Positions 29,366 to 40,300 of a stretch of DNA of 44,554 nucleotides are shown piece by piece (the stretch's first letter is position 1; each line of letters opens with the position of its first letter). Under the pieces are notes generated by a model. It worked only from the letters and a program-made list of their open reading frames with translations. It had not been told where the DNA came from and made no database searches. The stretch is from positions 1 to 44,554 of the forward strand of contig JBBHKE010002300.1 of the NCBI GenBank assembly GCA_037447655.1, in the 5' to 3' direction. Origin of the DNA: Zygnema cylindricum. Lineage: Eukaryota > Streptophyta > Zygnematophyceae > Zygnematales > Zygnemataceae. Position numbers and translations under genes: made by a program.

Positions 29366-30830
29366 TTCCCTCGCAAATGGCGCCCCTAAATCATCCATTT
29401 TTCCTTTCAATTCATCCCTCTTTACCCTTTATTTCCCCATGAATGTGATGGGCGACAATGAGGTTAGAAGATGAATTGAGAAAATATTATAAATAATTTC
29501 GCCTTTCTCAACCGTCTTCCCTCCGCGCATTCATTTTGTGTGTTTTAGCCTCCTGGCTCGCCTCTATCATCTCTATTCTTTATGCTCACTTTTATTGTTT
29601 CTTCTATCATTTTCTCTCGAATTTTCATTTTTAGCCTATATTATCTCCCCTTTATATTTTATGTCATACTTTCGTTCCTCCCTCTTTTCTTTCTCTTTAT
29701 CCCTCCTCGTACTTCCCTCCTTGTTCCTCTCTCTCCCTTATATTTTCTCTTTTTCTAATCTCCCTCCTCTTTCCTCTCCCCCTCTTTTGCCTCATCCCTT
29801 TTTTTTACATCCTCCTTTTTTCGTAACCTTATCCTCCTTTCTCCTTAACCCTCCCCCTCCTCCCTCCGCCCTTTTTTTTATTTACTTTTTCCTTCCTCCT
29901 TCCTTCTCTCACATCTTTCATTGCTTGCCCCTCCTTTCTCCTCGCTCTCTTCTCCTCCATTTTTAACTCCTCCCCATTTCCTCTTCCCCCCTCTTCCTTT
30001 TATCAACTCGTATTATTTCTCCACCTCACTCATATTTTTATTATCCTCCCTCTTCCGTCACCACCTCATTTTTTACCCTCTTTGTCCCTCTATACACTCT
30101 CCATGTAATGGAAATTCTTATTTATATCGAAGTATATGGCATTCCAACATCATCTCTCGCCTTTTCCATTCCTCCCTACCTACCCTAAACTTCCTCGCCA
30201 GTGCGACGTGCGTTGGTACCGTTGGAGAAGGATTTTAAACAACATAGGAGGGGATTTATTTGTTATCAGCTTTTCTATCTCCACTTTCTTATCGTCTCTC
30301 ACTACCTTACTCCTCTAGCCTTTTGTTATGTCACTTTTGTTTTTTGTTTTTTTTTTTATTTATCGTCATTTGTGACTTTAAGTGTCGCAAATAACTTTCA
30401 TGCTCTCCAATCGTTTTGTCATTTTTAATGTATTAATTTCTCTATGTTTGTTTTTGTTGTAAATCGTTATAACATTGTCTTATTTCTTATTTACATGTGT
30501 GTTGCGCGATCGCATACTATCTTTCGACTTTTTATAGTTCAATATTGGATGGTTCCAACACCACAAAGTTTTTCGAAGTTTTTCGTTCTTTTGGATACCT
30601 ATCCCCACAATGAAACTGTTACATGCTTTGTTTGCACTGTTGACGTATGACCATGTACATACAAATTAGTGTTATTTTTGTTCTACCTTTATTACTATAA
30701 ATGAAATTTGAATCTTCTTTCCCTTGTCGACGCTACTCACTTTATAGTGTCGATGCCGTAACTTGACACATTTATTTTTACCTTTTAACATAATAATGAG
30801 CAGGTATGGTATGGATTGACTCATTTTGTA
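29366..30830. other. Pyrimidine-rich, apparently non-coding stretch
   Basis: 29535-30075 is strongly C/T-rich on this strand (CCCTCCTC-type runs), giving long but low-complexity open frames. The rest to 30830 is AT-rich. No exon or transposon terminus is recognised. Confidence 0.4.
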
Positions 30831-30982
30831 CGTCACACTATTTAGATACCTCCTCAATAAGAATTTACGGCACTAATTAAACCATACCTATAATAGAGTG
30901 AAGAAATAAATATTATTATTAAGTTTATTTCAAGGTCATGGGTCGTTATTTAGGGCATCGATATAAATAGCGATTCACGGAG
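30831..30982. mobile_element. TA-flanked MITE, A/B-end family
   Basis: The left A end is CGTCACACTATTTAG and the right B end ...AAATAGCGATTCACGGAG, between TA at 30829-30830 and 30983-30984. It is one of the shorter family members and ends only 13 bp from the target duplication of the next hAT-like element. Confidence 0.65.
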
Positions 30983-31003
30983 TAGGGCAATGGTTGTTAT
31001 AAC

Positions 31004-31900
31004 TAGTGTTGTGTATCGGTAAAAAACTTATCGCGATAACACCGATACCGATAGTTATCGGTTATCGAACGGTTAAAGGTTCCGATATATCGGTCTTGGA
31101 CCAGCAAATTCCATATCGGCGATAACTTAAAAAATATATAGTATGCATACAATAATACTTTATAACATACTGTATTATTTTATTGACTTTATATAGCGTG
31201 GCATGCCACGTATTAAAAATTTGTTCCGTTACCGTTTAACTGCTATTTATCACGGTCAGCGCAGCACATAAATGTCGGTCGGTTAACTGAACAAATTTTT
31301 TCACGGCGACACACGGAATTTTACTAATAAACTGGTGAACATGGAACTGGAAAAGGACGGCGGACACAAAGGTACAACGGACGCAAAATAACATTATGCG
31401 CGCCGCCGGAATCGAACGGACGACTTGGAATTGAGTAAACACGAGCGGACGGGCCAGCGTGAGCGCCGGCATCTCAGAATGGCTCTTTTGGCAGCTTTTG
31501 CCAAAAAAGCCGATTTATTGACACGTGGCTGGTCCCTACTGGATCTCAAGGAGTAAAGGGCAAAGCCATGCCGTCGGATGTGAAAGGTACATCATTTTTA
31601 CTGGATCCGTATAAAAACCGTTCAGATCTCATGGCGGCTACTGTACTTTCTGTGCTTGTACACGTATGGGGAATAAGACGTACAGTTGAGTGTACAGGCC
31701 GTACATTTATCTGTACGGTCCGTACAGATATCGCCGATAGTTATCGTTATCGGCATTATCGCCGATAAGTACCCAATATTATCGGCTACTTATCGGCGAT
31801 AAGACCGATTTCGATATATCGTACCAATATATCGATTATCGGATACCCGAAAAAAGGCCCATATCGGTTGTCGGCAAATCCTTACCGATACACAACACTA
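31004..31900. mobile_element. hAT-like element with 8-bp duplication GTTATAAC
   Basis: An 897-bp element, ends TAGTGTTGTGTATCGGTA... and ...TTACCGATACACAACACTA, flanked by GTTATAAC at 30996-31003 and 31901-31908. Subterminal TATCG motifs are dense. GTGGCATGCCAC occurs near 31198, as in the 5496-5954 copy, and a GC-richer centre of about 400 bp (31240-31600) is absent from that copy. Non-coding. Confidence 0.9.
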
Positions 31901-31908
31901 GTTATAAC

Positions 31909-32416
31909 TGTGCAGTTTGCAATGCCCGAAAAGTACGGCAGTTATTATAAATAATTACGGAAGGAAATTGGATTTTTGCACGTTTCAAAAGTTGATATTG
32001 CGTTTGGAAAATATACGAAAGAATTGGAAATCGGATACGTCCAGGATTTTCCAGACGGAAAATGTTAATGCAACCTTCTATTATTTTGTCTCCACGTAAT
32101 TGGCCCAGCTGTGGTTGACTGTTTTCCGTTAAGGAAAACGACGAGAAAGTTTATATGGCGGATCCTTAAATTTTGCTCGCCAAAAGGGGCCAATCATTTT
32201 GACGACAAAAGTCTTTAGAAAAAAACGGGAAACGAGTTATTTAAAAAGAGCCGAGAAGTCTGGATATTCTATTATTCTATGAAATAAATAGTACGGCCCG
32301 TAACCGTGCTGAACCGTAAATGGCATTGACCACCTAACATTTCCCTCTGGTTTGAACCCGTTTTAACTTTAAGTCAAACTGACCGGTGAAAGCTTTGTCA
32401 CAAAGAATAAAGAAAA
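31909..32416. other. Spacer without recognised gene
   Basis: AT-rich sequence with no long open frame, no transposon ends and no repeat structure that I can support. Confidence 0.35.
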
Positions 32417-32426
32417 GAACAGAAGC

Positions 32427-32709
32427 ATAGTTCAAAAGTAGGCGTTTTTATAGTAAGGCCTTTGGTCGGCGCCTTTATCGTAAGTTGTGTTATGGGCTTT
32501 TCATGTGACCTTCTTAGATCGCTACTTTGATCAGATACCGTCCGATCGTCTGAATCTGACGGTGTAAACTTTTTTGTTCTGAATGTTTTAATTGGTCCAA
32601 TTTGTGGTCCGAATTGGTCCGAATACAATATGGGTCTTAAGGTCATATTGTATGATTTGCATACAATAGGCATATTGTATGGGCCTACTTTCACCTACTT
32701 TTGAACTAT
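32427..32709. mobile_element. MULE-like MITE, copy 2, with 10-bp duplication
   Basis: A 283-bp element, ends ATAGTTCAAAAGTAGG... and ...CCTACTTTTGAACTAT, flanked by GAACAGAAGC at 32417-32426 and 32710-32719. A 9-11-bp duplication suggests the Mutator superfamily, although 8 bp (hAT) can also be argued from the overlap of end and flank. The same family is at 26967-27236. Confidence 0.8.
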
Positions 32710-32719
32710 GAACAGAAGC

Positions 32720-34743
32720 ATGAAAGGTTAAACTGAAGAGGACTTTCCGTGTCCCGTGGTTACTAATAACGCTTCGTCAGTACAATAACCTTGTCTTTTT
32801 GCGCGGTTAACAAACAATTGTCTGACGGAGATTTTCACCTGGATCTTTGAAGTCGCCAACATACAGGACTCAATTGTTTCGCATCCATAAGACGCCGCCG
32901 CGTGTAAGCTTCCTAGTCATTTAAAGTTTTTAATGACTCGCGGACTGCCGCGCGTTCTCACAAGTACGCTGATTCCAAACCTAACCTGACAAGAATAAAG
33001 GCATCAATTGGCCACACTCCGCTTCGGATTTCATGCCGAATCGGATTCAATTTTCCGTACATTTAAGGAGCGCGCGGCGAAAATTCCAAAATACGCACTT
33101 GTATCGATGAGAATATCGTGCGCATGGGATAGGACCTCTACATTACAGGCTTGATGGAAGTCTCCGGCCATGCCATCCAAATCTATAACCGTCCGAATTT
33201 GGCTAGACCTGTATCGGACGGCACGGACGTGCAGTTTCTTTATTATTGGACTCAGTGGACACGAGGTAACCGAGCGGTTAAAGTACAGTGTAAAATGTAT
33301 TTCGAAAGGCTGGATAAGGTCATAAGATTCTCTGTTGCGGCAGAAACGTCACGGATTGTGGCTGGTGGGCCACAACTTGTGGCAGCAGCGACCCGCTATG
33401 ACGCCACTGGATCTATTTTGCGTCATAGTGACCCACCTGTGGACATTCGAAACTTTAATAATTGAATAAGGTGTAGTACTGTACTGTATCGTTCAGTACA
33501 GTCAGTGTCCGTACAATCGGAGTCGGCTCCAAATCTGTCGTTTCAAGAACCAGTTAGGGCTATGCTCCATTACCAATGTTGAGTTTAAACCGACCTAGGC
33601 AAAAATAACAAAACGTTTGGTGCCAGTCTGGACGTTTTCAACGACAAAAATAAAAAGTGTATCTGACCATTTGGCAAGGTCAGGTGTACCATAAATATAT
33701 ATATACTTATATGCGTGTGTGTGTATATACATACATCCATGTGTATATATTTACATATACATACTGATATCTATATACATATATACATCCATATAATTAT
33801 ATATGCATATATATGTAGATACACCTAAAAGGTAGGAGGAATATATATCATATCAAGTTAATAAGCTTCTTGACATCGAATTTTGTATTTACTAATATTT
33901 TTTTAAAGCACACGTACTTCTTATATTCCGTAAATCTATAAAGGTGAAAATTTCCCGTTATAAAAACTGCATGGGGTGATTCTATAGTTTTTTCGCACAA
34001 TCTGTACATATACGTGTGTACAAACAACTTAACTACCAGGATAATGTATGTAAGTATCGAAACAATGTTTAAATTAAAGATAGTACCAACTTCGAACTTA
34101 AAGCGTTTAAATGGTATAATAGTATGCCCGTAAAAATGCTCTCATTAAAAAGTACTTGACTTAAACTAAAAACGTTAATTTTGTGGTTTTTTTTATCGAT
34201 TTTTTAGGTTTTTCCCATTGATTGGACAATTTATGCCTATTCAACTCAATACCCTGCGATCATAGACTACTGAAAACGGAAGGAACAAAAAATTGGGCCT
34301 AATAGAGCCTACACCTTTGGTGCCCATAGTGGAAAAAAAAAACCATTTGATGTTACTATCGTCAAGTATTACTCTATCGACAATTGTCGAACATTGCCCG
34401 AACAATCAAAACTATAAAATCAACTTATACATAGGCGAAAAAATCGAGTCAATTAAACATTATCAATACTTGTATATTTTTCGTTTCTATGTACTTAAAT
34501 TTTGTTGACAAACCAAGATTTTTTTTTCGTTCATTACATCTAGATGACGATAATAATTGACTCACGTAAATCGAAAATTAATTAAAAATTACGACTGTTA
34601 CTATTTTGAAGTCTTTATACTAGCAATAATGATAATGGTTAACACCGACAAAATATTGTTAATTTGGAACTAAACGTCGCGCTTTGCAAAAAAACTATTT
34701 TTTTCAATACAAATACAAAGTAATTTGAACATACGTGTAAACT

Positions 34744-34774
<31 letters not shown>

Positions 34775-36540
34775 TTTTTTTTAGATATAACAAAAATACG
34801 GAAGTGTTAAGATATATTTGGTATTTCTTTATATAAGTATGATTTATATATATTGCATATAACTATTATGTACATTGAGATTTTGGTTTTTTTCTTAACA
34901 CAAACATAAATTATAAATTTTCAAATTATTTGTTGATTACTTAAAAAAAAAACAGTTTATAAAATTAACCAGATTTCATATTTTCAATATGCGTAAAGTA
35001 TGTACGAAGTAAACAATATACAAATTTTAGTAATAAATCATGCAAAGTTTGATGATAACAACACTATCTTTTATAAACTATTTTCCTTAAATTGTACATT
35101 TAAATAAGCATTTTTGTATTTTGCGTTGATAATAAAAAATCAATGTGCGATTAGTACTTTAACGATTATTTTATGTTTGTAACCTTAAACGACATCATAT
35201 TACGATACATGTATTAGGTTTAACTTGATCCATAAAAAAAGAAGAATAATCGCACTTAAAAAAAGTTGGCTGTACGTTTGGTTTTTTTTTACACGTTAAA
35301 CGGATATACATTTGTAAAAATATGTTTCCAAGTCGGTATTTACAATTATATTGAATTATTAAAGAATGGGTCGATTAACTTTTATATTTTTTTTAGCTTG
35401 CTAATATTTAATGTCTCACGAAAGTTTTTTTGTTCTAAGTATTAATTCACATGTTTTTAATCAACGTTTTTTTTTTTCGTGGTTACTTGTTCAATTTTGT
35501 TCCACCATTTTTTATTTTTTTTATTCATATGGTTATACTTATTGTTACCATATTGTTGTATTTTAATTGTTTTTTTACAATTATTACCATTGAAATAATT
35601 AGTTGTTCAATTGATATAAAATGTTTTGTCTATGTTTTGTTACTCATTCATGTATGACCTACATTCGTAATTGTATTGTTCACCTATTTTTATACTCGGT
35701 CGTACACGTGTCTAAGTATCTAAAGCTTACGCAGGGGAATTTTAACAAAAATGAATAAGGTATCATTTTATTCAACGTACAAACTGAGATTGAACAATAA
35801 ACGTTGAACAATAATATTTATTTTTTTTACTAAGTTGAGAGTAGTAATGTAAAAAAAAAATTGCTCGAGTGAAAAATAAACGATATCCATTTGTTATTGA
35901 TTGTTGCGACCTACATTGCGTAAAAATAAGCTTGTGATTATGTCCCGAATATATTTTTTCATCAAAATGGAATCATCGTTTTTTTTTTTCAAATATTGAT
36001 CGTGGTCTTGATCTTCGTTGTTGTGATAGTTTGGTTTTGTATTGGCGATTGGCGTTTAGTAATCCAAAATTGTTTTATTGGGTTCTAACTGCGTAAAATT
36101 GTTGACACTTTTGAGTGATATCTCGTACGCCAATCCCACATTTTATTTTTGAAAATGTAGAATGTGTGAGTTGTAATGCTCAATACAGTAAATAAACCTT
36201 ACAAAATTATAAAAACTTAAAGAATAGTGAACATACTACAAATAATGCCAACAAATATTGTAAGGTGGTGAATCAAAGAATTTATAGACAAAATGACATT
36301 AGGAGCAGGATGACGTTTAAGACGTAATTAAAATGTATGTTTTGTCAATTTACAATGTTTCAATTATAGAAACTGAAATTTGGCAATATAGCTAAACAAA
36401 AAACGAGCTAAAATCGGTACCTGCCGATCGTCGTGTATTGTACGAATATGTAACTGCGTAAAAGCGATTGAATATCAGCTCGATACGCAACACTTGTAAC
36501 ACTTGTTACAGAGCCAATTTATGAAAATTGTTAAAGTGAC
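32720..36540. other. Gene-poor intergenic region
   Basis: 32720-33530 is of mixed composition with an unassigned open frame (33151-33465) and a small palindrome TATGACGCCA...TTGCGTCATA near 33398-33426. From 33560 the sequence is very AT-rich, with TA/TG microsatellites at 33690-33830 and (AT)n at 34745-34771. No exon of a known family is recognised on either strand. Confidence 0.4.
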
Positions 36541-37365
36541 GAACACATGTAACTCGTCAGGATTGTTCGGCGCGCACCCTTTTCGCAGGCAGGTTTTTCG
36601 CGAGCCGATCGCACGGCGTCTTTTTGCGTCCCACGTTTCAGGACTCGGCGCAACACCAGAACTTGTACGTCCATCACATCCATAATTTATCTTTTGAGTC
36701 TTTTCTTTTCTGCCAGTTGCGACTTGCGAGCCAACAAAGGCCAAAAGCCAGCGTCGCACGCCGAAATCTCCCCCCCGAGTCGTAGACCAAATCTCTCACC
36801 TTGCCTAGTACGCCTAGGTGTTTCGCAGGACCAACCGCATAGGCATAATAACGCGGCTGCTTTCGCAGGATGTCGCAGGTTGTCGCAGAGGTCTGCCGCA
36901 CTCACTCCTCCGTGCAATGAGTGTGGAACTGCGAGCAGTATTGGTCGCTTGTACCCTACTGTACTGTACCTTACCGTACCGTACATTCTGGTACAGTAAT
37001 GTTAACTCTGACCTTTGGAAGCCTACAGCAACGGCGCAGACAGCCGAGGACTGCTGCTGGCACACGGAACAGAGCCGTAGTCCGCCTCTGTTTACCCTTA
37101 GACAGTTTCAACTTTGCAAGTTCCTAGGGTTTCAAACGAAACTGCGTGGTCGGCGCTGCAAATGGCTGCTGTATTTGCGTTAGACTTTGCGCCGCCCATC
37201 ATCATGCTGATGGAACATACCAAGTCTCTGTATTTTCTCAGGCATGAAGGCTTAGGTTGCTGTGGCTCTACAAGGGAGCTATGTGCAGAGGGTTTAGTGT
37301 CTGTGGTTGTTTGTTAGGGCAGGGAATGAGAGCGGTAGGGTTGCTGCTGTAGATCAAAGGTCAGG
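36541..37365 (+). promoter_or_regulatory. Probable promoter and 5' leader of the WNK gene
   Basis: A GC-richer segment with repeated TCGCAGG motifs (36583, 36824, 36866, 36875) and a GTAC cluster at 36959-36996 precedes the WNK start. A short upstream frame ATG...TAG of eight codons lies at 37326-37352, 13 nt before the main ATG. No TATA box or transcription start can be fixed by eye, and a leader intron cannot be excluded. Confidence 0.45.
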
Positions 37366-40300
37366 ATGGGAGAAAAAGATGAAGAAGGGTCGGCTGCAGT
37401 ATCTGGAGAGGATGATGCTCCGAATAATCCAGATGACGAAGATAGAGAGTCAGAGTTTGCTGAAGTTGATCCATCGAAGCGTTACGGACGGGTATGTGGA
37501 CATCAACCTGAAGTTTTTTGCTTGTGTTTCAACAGGACTAAGGATTTGCAAAGGGAATGCTTCACATGTCGTGATATATTCTAATACTTGCAACAGATTA
37601 TGTGAGAGATAGCGAGTTTAACTCCCAGTTTCTACCAGTTTATTCCGACCAGTTTTTGTCACTGACATAAGATGGCCTATTTTTGTTGTTGTAAATGCAG
37701 TATGACGAGGTACTTGGCAAAGGCGCGTTCAAAACAGTGTATGCTTCGATATCTGCGTTTGATATCTTGCTTTTTGCAGTTCTTAGCTTCTTTGCGAAAA
37801 GATAGAGAGTTGCTCGTATAAAGTTTAAACCTGGTACTGATAGTGGCAAGTTGAAGGACTAGAAAGCGTGAGCTGTGTCAGTGGATTAATTTGTTAGATC
37901 ACCCTTAAGGAGTCACACTACAGTTGACAAAACAAATGAAAACCTGGATCTGGAGTCTCGCTGCTGGCTGAAAAACTTGCCTGGCCTTTTGTGAGGACTC
38001 CTTTCGCTCCAAGGAATCTGGCTTCATTCTGAGTTTTTTTATCAGTCTTGTTGTTCAGGTAGTTTGTCCTCTCTGTCTGGTCCTGCAGGGGCAAAAACTG
38101 GTGTGGCTCCTTATTGTTGTTATAGATTGTATGCATTTTTGCAGATATCGAGCCTTTGATGAGGAATTAGGAATTGAAGTAGCTTGGAATCAGGTCAAAG
38201 TGCAGGACGTGCTTCAGAGTCCCGAAGACTTGGAGAGATTGTATTCAGAGGTTCATTTATTGAAGACGTTGAGGCACAAAAACATCATAAAGTTTTACAA
38301 TTCCTGGGTGGATGCAAAGACAAAAAATGTCAACTTCATTACAGAGATCTTCACTTCAGGAACTCTGAGGCAGTAAGTGTCTCTTTCATTTTTGTGAGGT
38401 ATGATGCATTCTTTTTGCAGGAGAATAACTAGCAGGACTTGCTTATAGATTGAGGTAACTTGAGGAAGGTCAATCCGCGTTAGATTTTCTCAAATTTAGT
38501 TTTGTTCTTGTTAACACACGAGTTGGTATTGCTGTCATGCTTACCACCCAATTCTCGTGTTCTCCAGGTACCGTAAAAAGCACAAGCACTGTGATCTGAA
38601 GGCTGTTAAGAACTGGTCTCGTCAAATCCTTCGGGGTTTGCTGTATCTTCACAGCCATGACCCTCCCATTATTCATCGTGATTTAAAATGTGACAATATT
38701 TTTGTGAACGGAAATCAAGGGGAAGTTAAAATTGGTGACCTTGGTTTGGCTGCTATTTTGAGGCAAGCCCATGCTGCGCATAGTGTCATTGGTAAGTCTC
38801 TCTCCCATGAGTGTTATGCGATGACTGGAGTGCATTACATGCGACAGTATGTGATTTAACTCTTTTTGGCGGGGATTACGTGCGACAGTTTGCTTTCTAT
38901 ATACTTTTGGAGGGATTACGTGCAACGCTATGTCCTGTATCTATTTTTGTCAAGTGGTTGACGTTGAAGTAGAACTATTATTGGTCTGACGATTAGTGTA
39001 AGGAGTGGTTTGGACTAACTCCGGGCACTAGTATTTCTTAACGTCTGTTTGTGGCTGTAGGAACACCTGAGTTTATGGCACCGGAGCTGTATGAAGAAGA
39101 GTACAACGAGCTTGTTGATATCTACTCCTTTGGAATGTGTTTGCTTGAGATGGTGACTTTCGAGTATCCTTACAGCGAGTGCATTAATGCCGCTCAAATC
39201 TACAAAAAAGTGACTACGGTGAGCAGTCAGTTGTTGTTATTGTGTGTATACCTGAAATGATCACATGTTTTAGATTACGTAGCTATGTAGTGGCGTTTGG
39301 TGGTTTTCTTAGTGTTGTATACGTTGTGAGAATTGTTTGGACTGCCATTTTACTTCCTGCCTTTCTTTTTCACCTCTCGGCAGGTTTGATTGTGTGCAGG
39401 GGAAGAAGCCTGCCGCATTGGATAAAGTGAAGGATCCTCAAGTGAGGGCATTCGTCGAGAAGTGTTTGGATACAGCCTCGCGGCGTCTGCCAGCCCGAGA
39501 GTTGTTGATGGACCCCTTCTTAAATGATGATGTGGAGTCGAGCGATCATCAAATGCCGAGAACAGATTCGAGGCCAGATGAGATAGAAATGCTTATTTCT
39601 GCAAATGATGAGCCAGTTCCCAGGTTGCTTGCCCTTCCTGATCCTCGCTCTCAGGTCCCTGAGCCAAGGGCTTTAAGTGCCAATGTGTCTTCTTCCAGGT
39701 CTGATTCCATGACGTCAGCAGGGAAAAAGGAGCACAGCGAGGGTATAAAGGCTGGTCATACAGTTATGGGTGATAGCTTTGGAGCGTCAGGGAGGGTAGA
39801 TTCCCGAACAAATGGGTGGGCCAACTTAGATGAGCACCCCGGTGGAGCGGAGAACAGAAAAACAGATCGCGTTCAAAGCAGCAGGGATTTCAAAGTGAAG
39901 GGCAAAAGGACCGACGATGATGAAAAAATATATCTACGACTTCGAATTGCAGATGCAAAAGGTATGTAGAGGAAATAAGCATGTATTTGTTGAGACACAC
40001 AGGCCTGCTTGCATCGATAGAGTAAGTTTTTCTTGTGGCAGTCCTGCATTTGTCCTGCATTTGTTATTTAATTGAATTGAAAAAGACTTAGATTCTGTAG
40101 TTTGAGTGTTTCCCAAAGCAAAGGGAAGGCCTAGTGATATCTTTCTGTGACCTAGAGAAAAAGGCTATCCAATATGTAGTTTGTCTTGAAGGGCAGATAT
40201 ATGTGCTTCATTGTTGCATTCCATGTGTTTCTTGCTGGTAGAGGTTGCCGTCAGGTACTGGTAGGGGGTTTTTTAGTGGAGATTTAGTGGTTCTTCGCAG

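Noticed and set aside
33151-33465. 104-codon open frame on the + strand
   Set aside because: No recognisable domain and no splice partners; the local palindromes suggest transposon remains.
36475-37183. Overlapping open frames on both strands upstream of WNK
   Set aside because: They overlap each other in a GC-rich segment, show no domain, and sit where the WNK promoter and leader are expected.
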